DNA of 11,920 nt from Candidatus Corynebacterium faecipullorum (GTDB taxonomy: Bacteria > Actinomycetota > Actinomycetes > Mycobacteriales > Mycobacteriaceae). The position numbers were made by a program, and so were the translations under genes. The stretch covers positions 1 to 11,920 of the forward strand of contig DXEO01000129.1 of NCBI GenBank assembly GCA_019114925.1, written 5' to 3'. The notes under the pieces are model-generated. The model had not been told where the DNA came from. It was given only the letters and a program-made list of their open reading frames with translations, and searched no databases. Positions 1-5,960 of the stretch are shown here, piece by piece; position 1 is the stretch's first letter, and the number at the start of each line of letters is the position of its first letter.

Positions 1-139
1 GCAACGAAATCACCCCTCGGACGGGCCTAGCGAAACCTCAGGACTTAACTTCTTTCACTCTAGTTGCGTGTCACTAGGGATAATGCACCCTCACCGGGCA
101 GACAATAAGGGGTCTTAAGAAAGTCTGTGGAAGGTTGTC

Positions 140-1027
140 ATGCGCCGAAAAAGTGTTCTTGTCCGCTCCCTCATCGCCCTTGCCGCAGCCACGGCCCTGC
201 CTGGCACGGCTGCCGCTGCGGAGCTTCCCGCACTCCCCCAGCCGGTGATTCAGCAACCGAAGTTGCCACAGCTCCCCGACGTCCAGAAGGACCTTAAACA
301 ACTGGAGCAGGACGCCTACGATGCGCTGCCCAAGGAGCTTCACAATAGTCCTGTCTTTGCCGGCTCCTCGCGGCCAGTTGAAAAACCCGCAGAATCCGGC
401 AAGCAGCGCTCCCAATCGGTTGCTGATGCCACCTGCTCCAACTGCGTGGCCATCACCTATGACGATGGCCCCGGCGAAGTGACCGATCAGCTCCTCGATA
501 CCCTAAAGGCCAAGGACGCCCACGCCAGCTTCATGGTCTTAGCCCCCAGTGCCTCCACACACCCGGAACTGCTGCGCCGCATGAAGGCTGAGGGCCACAC
601 CGTGGGAAACCACACTGCATCGCACCGCGAGCTCAACAAGCTCTCCCCCAGCGACGTAGACGGCGAAATCAAGGCCGGTGCCGCAGCCATCAAGGCAGCG
701 ACGGGTGAGAACCCGCGGTGGATGCGTCCCCCGTACGGTGCCACCAACGGCACTGTGGAGGCCGCTGCGAAGGCTAATGGCCAGGCACAGGCCCTGTGGT
801 CCGTCGACACCGTGGATTGGAAGGACCGCAATTCTGAGCACGTCTGCGAGGCTGCAGTCAGCGGGGCGCAGCCCGGCTCCATCGTCCTCATGCACGATAT
901 CCACGCCACAACCGTAGGCGCCGCAGACTGCGTCATCGACAGTCTGCGCGCGAAAGGCCTAGAGCCGGTCAGCCTCGACCGCCTCATCCCCAATCCGCAG
1001 GCGGGAAGGCAGTACCTCACCCGCTAG
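140..1027 (+). CDS. Secreted polysaccharide deacetylase (NodB homology, CE4 family)
   Basis: A 295-residue protein with an export signal at residues 1-27 (basic MRRK, hydrophobic core, AAAA cleavage region) followed by a Pro/Gln-rich linker and a catalytic domain from about residue 100. All five NodB motifs are visible: TYDDGP at 106-111 (catalytic base D108, metal ligand D109), HTASH at 158-162 (metal-binding histidines), RPPYG at 196-200, DTVDW at 223-227 and LMHD at 250-253 (catalytic H252). The family removes acetyl groups from N-acetylglucosamine polymers or peptidoglycan in the wall; the true substrate here cannot be read from sequence. Cysteines 99, 102, 236 and 264 could form disulfides outside the cell. 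The start is supported by GGAAGG at 129-134, five bases before ATG. No operon partner is visible: it stands alone, convergent with the tRNA genes. The first 139 bases hold no supported gene; a GATAAT at 79-84 is a possible -10 element only. Confidence 0.93.
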   Translation: MRRKSVLVRSLIALAAATALPGTAAAAELPALPQPVIQQPKLPQLPDVQKDLKQLEQDAYDALPKELHNSPVFAGSSRPVEKPAESGKQRSQSVADATCSNCVAITYDDGPGEVTDQLLDTLKAKDAHASFMVLAPSASTHPELLRRMKAEGHTVGNHTASHRELNKLSPSDVDGEIKAGAAAIKAATGENPRWMRPPYGATNGTVEAAAKANGQAQALWSVDTVDWKDRNSEHVCEAAVSGAQPGSIVLMHDIHATTVGAADCVIDSLRAKGLEPVSLDRLIPNPQAGRQYLTR

Positions 1028-1054
1028 CGCACAGCGGCCTGTTCAGGGAGCACA

Positions 1055-1131
1055 CTAAAGGCACCATTTGGAGACCTCCGACCTAAAACCCCAGGTGATT
1101 GGATACGGAAATCTGCATATGGTGCCTTTAG
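1055..1131. repeat. 77-bp element bounded by 13-bp perfect inverted repeats
   Basis: The arms CTAAAGGCACCAT (1055-1067) and ATGGTGCCTTTAG (1119-1131) are perfect complements separated by 51 bases. The interior has no open reading frame and no T-tract follows either arm, so it is a poor simple terminator. It sits between the deacetylase stop and the tRNA terminator. It could be a small dispersed palindromic or MITE-like intergenic repeat, or a structured 3' end. The repeat arms are seen directly; the mobile-element reading is inference. Confidence 0.5.
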
Positions 1132-1150
1132 GGTTAAGGGACAAATGCGA

Positions 1151-1180
1151 AAGGCGCCCAGCGTTTCCGCCGGGCGCCTT
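1151..1180 (-). terminator. Hairpin terminator downstream of tRNA-Ile/tRNA-Ala
   Basis: A nine-base perfect stem, AAGGCGCCC at 1151-1159 against GGGCGCCTT at 1172-1180, with a 12-base loop that can itself pair GCG with CGC. Read leftward, the stem ends in CCTTTCGCATTT, a weakly T-rich tail, 13 bases beyond the tRNA-Ala 3' end. It is placed to end the tRNA transcript and could also stop rightward transcription from the deacetylase gene. Confidence 0.65.
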
Positions 1181-1192
1181 CCACATATGCTG

Positions 1193-1265
1193 TGGAGCAT
1201 AGGAGAATCGAACTCCTGACCTTCTGCTTGCAAAGCAGATGCTCTACCAATTGAGCTAATGCCCC
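1193..1265 (-). tRNA. tRNA-Ala (anticodon TGC)
   Basis: The 73-base cloverleaf reads GGGGCAT at the 5' end and ATGCTCC plus discriminator A at the 3' end. It has a D-arm GCTC...GAGC, the anticodon stem CTGCT...AGCAG around TGC, and a T-loop GTTCGATTC. The acceptor stem holds the G3:U70 wobble pair that is the classic alanine identity element. CCA is not encoded (the next bases are CAG), so CCA-adding enzyme must supply it. It lies 12 bases downstream of tRNA-Ile, probably on one transcript. Confidence 0.97.
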
Positions 1266-1277
1266 ATTGTTCCGTGG

Positions 1278-1351
1278 TGGGCCTAGCTGGAATCGAACCA
1301 GCGACCTCATCGTTATCAGCGATGCGCTCTAACCGACTGAGCTATAGGCCC
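1278..1351 (-). tRNA. tRNA-Ile (anticodon GAT)
   Basis: The 74-base cloverleaf has acceptor arms GGGCCTA and TAGGCCC plus discriminator A, D-arm AGCTC...GAGC, anticodon stem ATCGC/GCGAT-type pairing around GAT, and T-arm CTGGTTCGATTCCAG. The next three bases (1275-1277, minus strand) are CCA, so here the 3' CCA appears encoded, unlike the neighbouring tRNA-Ala. The gyrA-DUF3566-ileT-alaT order matches the arrangement known from mycobacteria and corynebacteria. Confidence 0.97.
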
Positions 1352-1373
1352 TTGACCGGAACGAATAGTTACT

Positions 1374-1424
1374 CTACATAGGACCGGCGATCTATTACAA
1401 ATCGCCTGGTCATATGTAGTTTTT
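1374..1424 (+). terminator. Long hairpin with T-tract facing right, between tRNA-Ile and the DUF3566 gene
   Basis: The stem pairs CTACATA (1374-1380) with TATGTAG (1413-1419), GACC (1382-1385) with GGTC (1408-1411) and GGCGAT (1386-1391) with ATCGCC (1401-1406). There is one mismatch, one bulged T and a nine-base loop. TTTTT follows at 1420-1424 on the plus strand; read leftward the tail is GAGTAACTATT, not T-rich. By form it is a rightward intrinsic terminator, yet the nearest genes on both sides read leftward. It may block read-through into gyrA from the right-reading deacetylase, or serve as a processing or attenuation structure ahead of the tRNAs. Confidence 0.6.
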
Positions 1425-1438
1425 CTCGGTGATATTCG

Positions 1439-1786
1439 CTAGTTACTCGGTTCGTCTTGGAGGCGAATCTTGAATCCGCCGAAAACGTCCACGATGGCGT
1501 TGTAGATCACCGCCATGATGGGCGCCAAGATGGTCATCAGCACAGCGATGATGGCACCAAACAGTGCGGCCGCAGAGACGACCAACCCGAAGGAGACCTC
1601 AAAGCCGCCGCCGACACCGCCGACGAGGCTATTGAAGGAATCCCAGATGCCCGCCTGGTCAAGGCCGACGTACAACAAGCACACGGCGATGAGCCAGGCC
1701 ACGAGGCCGACGAGGGACATGGCCAAGCCAACGCGGAACGCCGACATGGGCGAAATCCGGGCGAGGTGAAGCTCTCGTCCAATCAT
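1439..1786 (-). CDS. DUF3566 membrane protein, downstream of gyrA
   Basis: A 115-residue integral membrane protein. It has a short basic cytoplasmic start ending in LARISPMSAFRVG, a first hydrophobic segment at about 18-42, a Gly-rich loop (VGGVGGGFE, about 55-63), a long second hydrophobic segment at about 64-99 and a short charged tail. The layout and the ISPMSAFRV/FGGFKIRL ends fit the actinobacterial DUF3566 family (Rv0007-like), which sits directly after gyrA in relatives. Its molecular role is unknown to me. Only three bases separate the gyrA stop from this ATG, and the ribosome site GAGGAG lies in the last codons of gyrA, so the two are translationally linked. TAG ends it at 1439-1441. 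Confidence 0.9.
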   Translation of the reverse strand: MIGRELHLARISPMSAFRVGLAMSLVGLVAWLIAVCLLYVGLDQAGIWDSFNSLVGGVGGGFEVSFGLVVSAAALFGAIIAVLMTILAPIMAVIYNAIVDVFGGFKIRLQDEPSN

Positions 1787-1789
1787 GGG

Positions 1790-4378
1790 TTACTCCTCGT
1801 CCTTATCGGCATCCTTGCTGTCAGCTTCGTCCTGCTGGGAGTCTTCCCCAAGCTTGAGGTGCTCAGGCTTGACGTCCTCCACGGACTTCTCACCCTTGGC
1901 TACTGCCTGGGCGTCTTCCTCGCCATCGTCCTCAACGTTGCGGTCGATGGCCAGCAGCTCGACGTCGTCAGCCAGGTTGACCAAGCGCACGCCCATGGTG
2001 GCGCGGGAGCTCGGGCGAATCTGGTTGACCTCGGTGCGGACAACACCGCCAGCGGAGGTAATGGCGAAGATCTCGTCGTCCTCGTCGACGGAGATGGCCG
2101 CAATGAGTTTGCCACGCTTCGGGGTGTACTTGAAGGTCATCACGCCGAGGCCACCGCGACCCTGCGGGGTGTACTCCTCAATCGCGGTGCGCTTGCCGTA
2201 GCCGCCAGAGGTGGCCACCAAGAGGAACTGACCGTCGCTGACCACAGACATGGACAGCAGCTGGTCATCGCCGCGGAAGCGCATGCCCTTCACGCCGGCG
2301 GTAGCGCGGCCCATTGGACGCAGCTGGTCATCGTCCGCGGTGAAACGGATGGCCTGACCCTGCTCAGAGGTGAGCAGGATGTCATCGCCCTCGTTGACCA
2401 GCTGGGCACCGATCAGCGCATCGCCCTCGTTGAGGTTGATGGCGATAAGTCCCGCGGAGCGTGCCGATTCGTAGTCGGTGAGGCGGGACTTCTTTACGCG
2501 GCCCTGCTGGGTAGCAAGGACGAGGTAAGGAGCGTCCTCGTAGGACTGGATCTGAATGACCTGGGCAATCTTCTCCTCCGGCTGGAACTCCAGCAGGTTG
2601 GCCACGTGCTGGCCGCGGGCGGTGCGGCCGGCCTCCGGAAGCTCGTAGGCCTTTAGGCGGTAGACGCGGCCGAAGTTGGTGAAGAACAGGATCCAATCGT
2701 GCGTGGAGCAGACGAAGAAGTTCTTGACAATATCGTCCTGCTTGAGCTCCGCGCCGCGCACGCCCTTGCCACCGCGCTTCTGTGCCTTGTAGGAATCCAC
2801 CTTGGTGCGCTTGGCGTAACCGGTAGCGGTAATGGTGACAACGACGTTCTCGCGGGCGATAAGGTCTTCAGCGGACACGTCACCAGAAGCGGCGACGATC
2901 TGGGTGCGGCGCTCATCGCCGTACTTTTCGACGATCTCCTCCAGCTCATCGTGGACGATCTGGCGCTGGCGCTCCTCGCGGGCCAGGATGTCCTTGAGGT
3001 CCGCGATGATCTCCTCGATCTCCGCCAACTCATCAATGATCTTCTGGCGCTCCAGGGCAGCCAGGCGGCGCAGACGCATCGCCAGGATGGCATCTGCTTG
3101 GATTTCGTCGACGCCGAGAAGCTGCATCAGGCCCTCACGCGCCTCCTCCACCGTCGGGGAACGGCGGATCAGCGCGATAACCTCATCGAGCATGTCGAGC
3201 GCCTTGACCAAGCCGCGCAGAATGTGAGCGCGCTTCTCAGCCTCATCGAGGCGGAACTGGGTACGGCGGACGATGACCTCAATCTGGTGAGCCACGTAGT
3301 AGCTCAGCATCTGATCCAAGCGCAGGGTGCGCGGCACGCCATCGACGATGGAGAGCATGTTCGCGCCGAAGGAGGTCTGCAGCTGGGAGTGCTTGTACAG
3401 GTTGTTGAGGACAACGCGGGCTACGGCGTCGCGCTTGAGGGTGACCACAATGCGCATGCCCACGCGGTCGGAAGATTCATCCTCAATCTTGGCAATACCG
3501 GCAATCTTGCCGTTGACCACGGACTCCGCGATATTGGAGATCATGTTGTCCGGGTTGACCTGGTAGGGCAGCTCCGTAATCACGATGGTCTGGCGGTTGC
3601 CCACCTCCTCAATGGAGGTCACGCCGCGCATGCGGATAGAGCCGCGGCCGGTGGTGTAGGCATCCTTGATGCCCTGATCACCCACAATAAGTCCCGCAGT
3701 CGGGAAATCTGGGCCCTTAACGCGTTCCATGCAGGCGGCCAGGGCTTCTTCCTCAGAAGCATTCGGGTGATCAAGCAACCAGTAAATGGCTTCCGCCAAC
3801 TCGTTGAGGTTGTGCGGCGGGATGTTGGTGGCCATACCGACGGCAATACCGCCGGAGCCATTCATCAACAGGTTCGGAACACGGGACGGCAGGATCACAG
3901 GCTCCTGGGTCTTGCCGTCGTAGTTCGGGGCAAAGTCGACGGTGTTTTCGCGAATATCGCGGACCATCTCCATAGCCAACGGCGTCATACGGCACTCGGT
4001 ATAACGCATAGCTGCCGGGCCGTCGTTACCGCGAGAGCCGAAGTTACCTTGGCCGTCGACCAGCGGGTAACGCATGTTCCACGGCTGGGCTAGGCGCACG
4101 AGGGTGGCGTAGATAGCGAAGTCACCGTGCGGGTGGAACTGGCCCATCGTGTCCGAGACCGGGCGGGCAGACTTTACGTAGCCGCGATCCGGGCGGTAGC
4201 CGGAGTCATACATGGCATAGAGAATGCGGCGGTGTACCGGCTTGAGACCGTCACGCACCTCCGGCAGGGCGCGGCCGACAATGACAGACATGGCGTAGTC
4301 GATATAACTCGACTCCATCTCCTCATTGATGTCAATTGGTTGGATGCGATCGAAAAGATCACCGTTATTGTCACTCAT
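1790..4378 (-). CDS. gyrA: DNA gyrase subunit A
   Basis: An 862-residue type IIA topoisomerase subunit that cuts and rejoins DNA and, with GyrB, introduces negative supercoils. Visible are the winged-helix/tower core with the catalytic tyrosine Y126 in AAMRYTE, the primer-like HPHGD at 82-86, a coiled-coil gate region (about 370-490) and the C-terminal wrapping domain with the GyrA box QKRGGKG at 533-539. A highly acidic tail covers about the last 45 residues. In the quinolone-resistance region the residues matching E. coli Ser83 and Asp87 are Phe87 (codon TTC, 4118-4120) and Ala91 (codon GCC, 4106-4108); the wild-type family residues are Ser and Asp. The ATG (4376-4378) has only a weak AGGG-like ribosome site. 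The gene diverges from a small plus-strand cassette with an 79-base gap and runs straight into the DUF3566 gene. Confidence 0.98.
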   Translation of the reverse strand: MSDNNGDLFDRIQPIDINEEMESSYIDYAMSVIVGRALPEVRDGLKPVHRRILYAMYDSGYRPDRGYVKSARPVSDTMGQFHPHGDFAIYATLVRLAQPWNMRYPLVDGQGNFGSRGNDGPAAMRYTECRMTPLAMEMVRDIRENTVDFAPNYDGKTQEPVILPSRVPNLLMNGSGGIAVGMATNIPPHNLNELAEAIYWLLDHPNASEEEALAACMERVKGPDFPTAGLIVGDQGIKDAYTTGRGSIRMRGVTSIEEVGNRQTIVITELPYQVNPDNMISNIAESVVNGKIAGIAKIEDESSDRVGMRIVVTLKRDAVARVVLNNLYKHSQLQTSFGANMLSIVDGVPRTLRLDQMLSYYVAHQIEVIVRRTQFRLDEAEKRAHILRGLVKALDMLDEVIALIRRSPTVEEAREGLMQLLGVDEIQADAILAMRLRRLAALERQKIIDELAEIEEIIADLKDILAREERQRQIVHDELEEIVEKYGDERRTQIVAASGDVSAEDLIARENVVVTITATGYAKRTKVDSYKAQKRGGKGVRGAELKQDDIVKNFFVCSTHDWILFFTNFGRVYRLKAYELPEAGRTARGQHVANLLEFQPEEKIAQVIQIQSYEDAPYLVLATQQGRVKKSRLTDYESARSAGLIAINLNEGDALIGAQLVNEGDDILLTSEQGQAIRFTADDDQLRPMGRATAGVKGMRFRGDDQLLSMSVVSDGQFLLVATSGGYGKRTAIEEYTPQGRGGLGVMTFKYTPKRGKLIAAISVDEDDEIFAITSAGGVVRTEVNQIRPSSRATMGVRLVNLADDVELLAIDRNVEDDGEEDAQAVAKGEKSVEDVKPEHLKLGEDSQQDEADSKDADKDEE

Positions 4379-4397
4379 AACGCCCTATCTTACCGTT

Positions 4398-4407
4398 TAG
4401 GGCCCTA
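4398..4407. promoter_or_regulatory. Perfect palindrome TAGGGCCCTA in the gyrA leader
   Basis: A ten-base perfect palindrome 20 bases upstream of the gyrA ATG. On the minus strand it is followed by TAAGAT (4392-4387), which fits the corynebacterial TANNNT -10 pattern and would give an almost leaderless gyrA transcript. It may be a protein-binding site or chance; no known regulator is recognised. Confidence 0.3.
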
Positions 4408-4430
4408 TAAAGCCGTTTGTGGCACAGCGG

Positions 4431-4449
4431 TGGTATCATAGTGATACCA
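4431..4449. promoter_or_regulatory. Palindromic operator with overlapping divergent promoter elements
   Basis: TGGTATCA and TGATACCA are perfect inverted eight-base arms around TAG. The site ends nine bases before the plus-strand ATG at 4458. The plus strand carries two extended -10 patterns, TGGTATCAT (4431-4439) and TGATACCAT (4442-4450); the second would place the transcript start at or next to the ATG, giving a leaderless mRNA, which agrees with the absence of a ribosome site. The minus strand carries TATGAT (4440-4435), a good -10 for gyrA with a leader of about 50 bases. No convincing -35 was seen on either side. An operator just upstream of a ribbon-helix-helix gene is the usual autoregulation layout; binding by that protein is inference. 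Confidence 0.6.
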
Positions 4450-4457
4450 TTTGCGCT

Positions 4458-4679
4458 ATGGCTATGACGCTGCGCCTGACCCCAGACCAAGACCATGCGC
4501 TGACCTTGTTGGCTTCCGCGCAAGGCACCTCCAAACATGAAGCGGTGGTGCGCGCCATTGTCGCGGCGGCTGCACGAACCCTCACCGATGCCGCCGTACA
4601 GGACACCGCGCGCCGGCTGCTGCCTGGGCGTTCAGAATTAGAAGCGGAGATCCGCCAGGCCCGGGGCGGGCATCAATGA
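4458..4679 (+). CDS. Small ribbon-helix-helix-like protein, probable antitoxin/repressor
   Basis: A 73-residue protein. The start MAMTLRLTPDQDHALTLLA followed by a helix with SKHEAVVRAIVAAAAR looks like a CopG/MetJ-type ribbon-helix-helix DNA-binding domain: a short beta strand (TLRL), helix A, then helix B beginning near SKHEA. The remaining Arg/Glu/Ala-rich tail is the usual place for toxin contact. The frame is open upstream to a GTG at 4419, but that would run through the operator palindrome, so ATG at 4458 is preferred; ATG at 4464 is also possible. No ribosome site is visible, which suits a leaderless transcript. Its stop overlaps the next start as ATGA, so the two are co-translated. 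It diverges from gyrA. The fold call is by eye. Confidence 0.65.
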   Translation: MAMTLRLTPDQDHALTLLASAQGTSKHEAVVRAIVAAAARTLTDAAVQDTARRLLPGRSELEAEIRQARGGHQ

Positions 4680-4936
4680 ACGCAGAGCAGCTGCTCCTCA
4701 TCGCACGGGAGTTCTGTCAGGCTTATCGGGTGCGGGTTATAAACTTTGCTGCCTTGGCCGCCGCGGCAGCGGCGAGCACGGCCACCGTCGAGGGAATAGC
4801 TGTGCATGGCAGCCGCTCTGCGGCGGCAGAATCACTAGAAACAGTCCTGCGCGCGGTCCCCGCTCTGAGTGGAAAGAACGAAGAATTCGCGCGATTTTGC
4901 GCCGAGGTCTATCTTTCTGTTGCAGAAGTTATGTAA
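4676..4936 (+). CDS. Short degenerate Fic/Doc-like protein, possible toxin partner
   Basis: An 86-residue protein. Its middle (VRVINFAALAAAAAAS, TATVEGIAVH, AAAESLETVLRAVPAL, then GKNEEFARFCAEVYL) follows the helical order of Doc-type proteins, where the equivalent is a short N-terminal part, an LxxAxxRPxxTxxG stretch and the HxFxxGNKR core. At the core position this protein reads VPALSGKNEEF (61-71): the catalytic histidine and the NKR residues are missing, and it is about 40 residues shorter than typical Doc. If the homology is right it is unlikely to be an active Fic AMP-transferase or kinase. GGGGCGGG upstream could act as ribosome site, and ATGA overlap couples it to the upstream gene. 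It could instead be an unrelated Ala-rich helical protein. Confidence 0.5.
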   Translation: MNAEQLLLIAREFCQAYRVRVINFAALAAAAAASTATVEGIAVHGSRSAAAESLETVLRAVPALSGKNEEFARFCAEVYLSVAEVM

Positions 4937-4948
4937 GTGGAACATGAT
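4920..4948 (+). promoter_or_regulatory. Possible promoter for the small exported protein gene
   Basis: TTGCAG (4920-4925) and CATGAT (4943-4948) are 17 bases apart and resemble -35 and -10 boxes with three and four matches to consensus. They overlap the end of the preceding gene, so read-through from that cassette is equally possible. Confidence 0.25.
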
Positions 4949-4986
4949 AAAGAAGTCTCTATTCCCTTGTGAGAAAGGAATTCCCT

Positions 4987-5433
4987 ATGCCCTCGAAGTC
5001 TCTGAGGAAGTTCCTAGCAGCCGGTCTCGTTGCCACTACCCTCGCTACGGCCGCAACGCCAGCTGCGAGCGCTAAGGACACCGACAATAACTGGCAGAAC
5101 AACACGAACCCTGACTTCAAGCAAGGCGAAGCCGGCTCCTCCCTCACCGGTTCCACGCCGATCGACATGACGCTCATCATCGGCGGTAGCATCGCCGCAG
5201 CAGCAGCACTGCTCAAGCTGGTCGTGGATAATGTCCCGGCACTGCGCGCCCAGGTAAACGAATTCGCAGCCCAGATCGGAATGGCAGGCTCCTCTGGTTC
5301 TTCCGAGAACAACCGCCTCTACGAAGGTGGTCTCGACTTCGACCTCGAGCGCCTTGCTCGCACCAATGGTTTCCCGGAGATTGCTGATCAGATCGCCGCG
5401 CTCAAGGCAGGCTCCAGCGCACCGGCACAGTAA
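4987..5433 (+). CDS. Small exported protein of unknown function
   Basis: A 148-residue protein I do not recognise. Residues 1-29 form a clear Sec signal peptide: basic MPSKSLRK, a hydrophobic core, and ASA at 27-29 before KD. The mature part begins Asn/Asp-rich (DNNWQNNTNPDF), then has a hydrophobic stretch at about 60-80 (MTLIIGGSIAAAAALLKLVV) that could be a membrane helix, an amphipathic helix with PALRAQVNEFAAQIG, a Gly/Ser linker at 100-107 and a C-terminal acidic/helical part (DFDLERLARTNGFPEIADQIAALK). No Cys and no LPXTG sorting signal. ATG at 4987 is preferred over an in-frame GTG at 4969 because AGAAAGGA (4970-4977) lies nine bases before it and the signal peptide starts there. It is likely anchored to or associated with the envelope; role unknown. 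Confidence 0.8.
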   Translation: MPSKSLRKFLAAGLVATTLATAATPAASAKDTDNNWQNNTNPDFKQGEAGSSLTGSTPIDMTLIIGGSIAAAAALLKLVVDNVPALRAQVNEFAAQIGMAGSSGSSENNRLYEGGLDFDLERLARTNGFPEIADQIAALKAGSSAPAQ

Positions 5434-5443
5434 GCTCGCCTGT

Positions 5444-5890
5444 ATGACAAACCTCACCCAGCTTCTCCAATCCCCTACCCGCAACGCCGTGGTGGCGGAC
5501 TTGGCCACGGCCGCCGATGACACCGTCTCTTCGCTCTCCGGTATTTCCGGAATGGCCTTCAAGGGCGCTCTAGCCGCCGCAAAGAAGGCAGATTCCAAGG
5601 TCTTATCCAAAGGAATCAACCAGATGCTTCCGGAGCTGCTCAACAGCTTGGATTCCTACTGGAAGGAATTCGAAGGCTCTGAGCAGTCTGACTTCGGCAC
5701 TTATCTGGACGGACGCAGCGCTGAGGTTACAGAGGTCATCATGAACACTGCGGACAAAGCCGCTGAAGACGTTAAGGCCCCTGGTATCGCCCGCACCTAC
5801 AAGTCCCTGCGCGGCAAGGCCTCCTCTATCTTGGAGCCCAACGTGGCGACCATCGGCCGTGTTCTGCAGCGCCACATGGGCACTGTCTAA
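5444..5890 (+). CDS. DUF6918-like conserved actinobacterial protein
   Basis: A 148-residue soluble protein beginning MTNLTQLLQSPTRNAVVADL. The pattern (start with short helix and PxRxAVVADL, then SSLSGISGMAFKGALAAAKK, LPELLNSLDSYW, FGTYLDGRSAEV and a final KSLRGKAS helix) matches my memory of the DUF6918 family, whose function is not known. Mostly helical, no signal peptide or membrane segment, no catalytic motif. Ten bases separate it from the stop of the exported protein gene, so the two probably share a transcript. The start is ATG at 5444, since upstream codons in this frame overlap the preceding gene; no strong ribosome site precedes it. A terminator follows 18 bases after the stop. Confidence 0.85.
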   Translation: MTNLTQLLQSPTRNAVVADLATAADDTVSSLSGISGMAFKGALAAAKKADSKVLSKGINQMLPELLNSLDSYWKEFEGSEQSDFGTYLDGRSAEVTEVIMNTADKAAEDVKAPGIARTYKSLRGKASSILEPNVATIGRVLQRHMGTV

Positions 5891-5908
5891 GAGCGCGCTT
5901 GACGACGA

Positions 5909-5942
5909 AAAGGCCAGCACCTCAACTGAGGCGCTGGCCTTT
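5909..5942. terminator. Bidirectional terminator between convergent DUF6918-like gene and gyrB
   Basis: AAAGGCCAGC (5909-5918) pairs with GCTGGCCTTT (5933-5942), and after one A/C mismatch CCTC pairs with GAGG around an AACT loop. T-rich ends follow both ways: TTTGCGGGTTTTA on the right, CCTTTTCG on the left. It lies between the two stop codons of converging genes and serves both. Confidence 0.9.
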
Positions 5943-5960
5943 GCGGGTTTTACCTAGCGC

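Noticed and set aside
1..30. Possible tail of an upstream plus-strand gene ending at TAG 28-30
   Set aside because: Only nine codons are visible, with no recognisable residues.
1457..2656. 399-codon open frame on the plus strand across gyrA's 3' end and the DUF3566 gene
   Set aside because: Antisense shadow of two certain genes; low-complexity His/Asp/Gly/Val composition, no domain, no ribosome site.
2699..4093. 464-codon open frame on the plus strand inside gyrA
   Set aside because: Mirror frame of a high-GC gene with strong third-position bias; composition (His, Asp, Val, Gly, Leu) is typical of such shadows.
4419..4457. GTG start for the ribbon-helix-helix protein
   Set aside because: It would translate through the palindromic operator and add residues with no fold role; ATG at 4458 fits the motif start.
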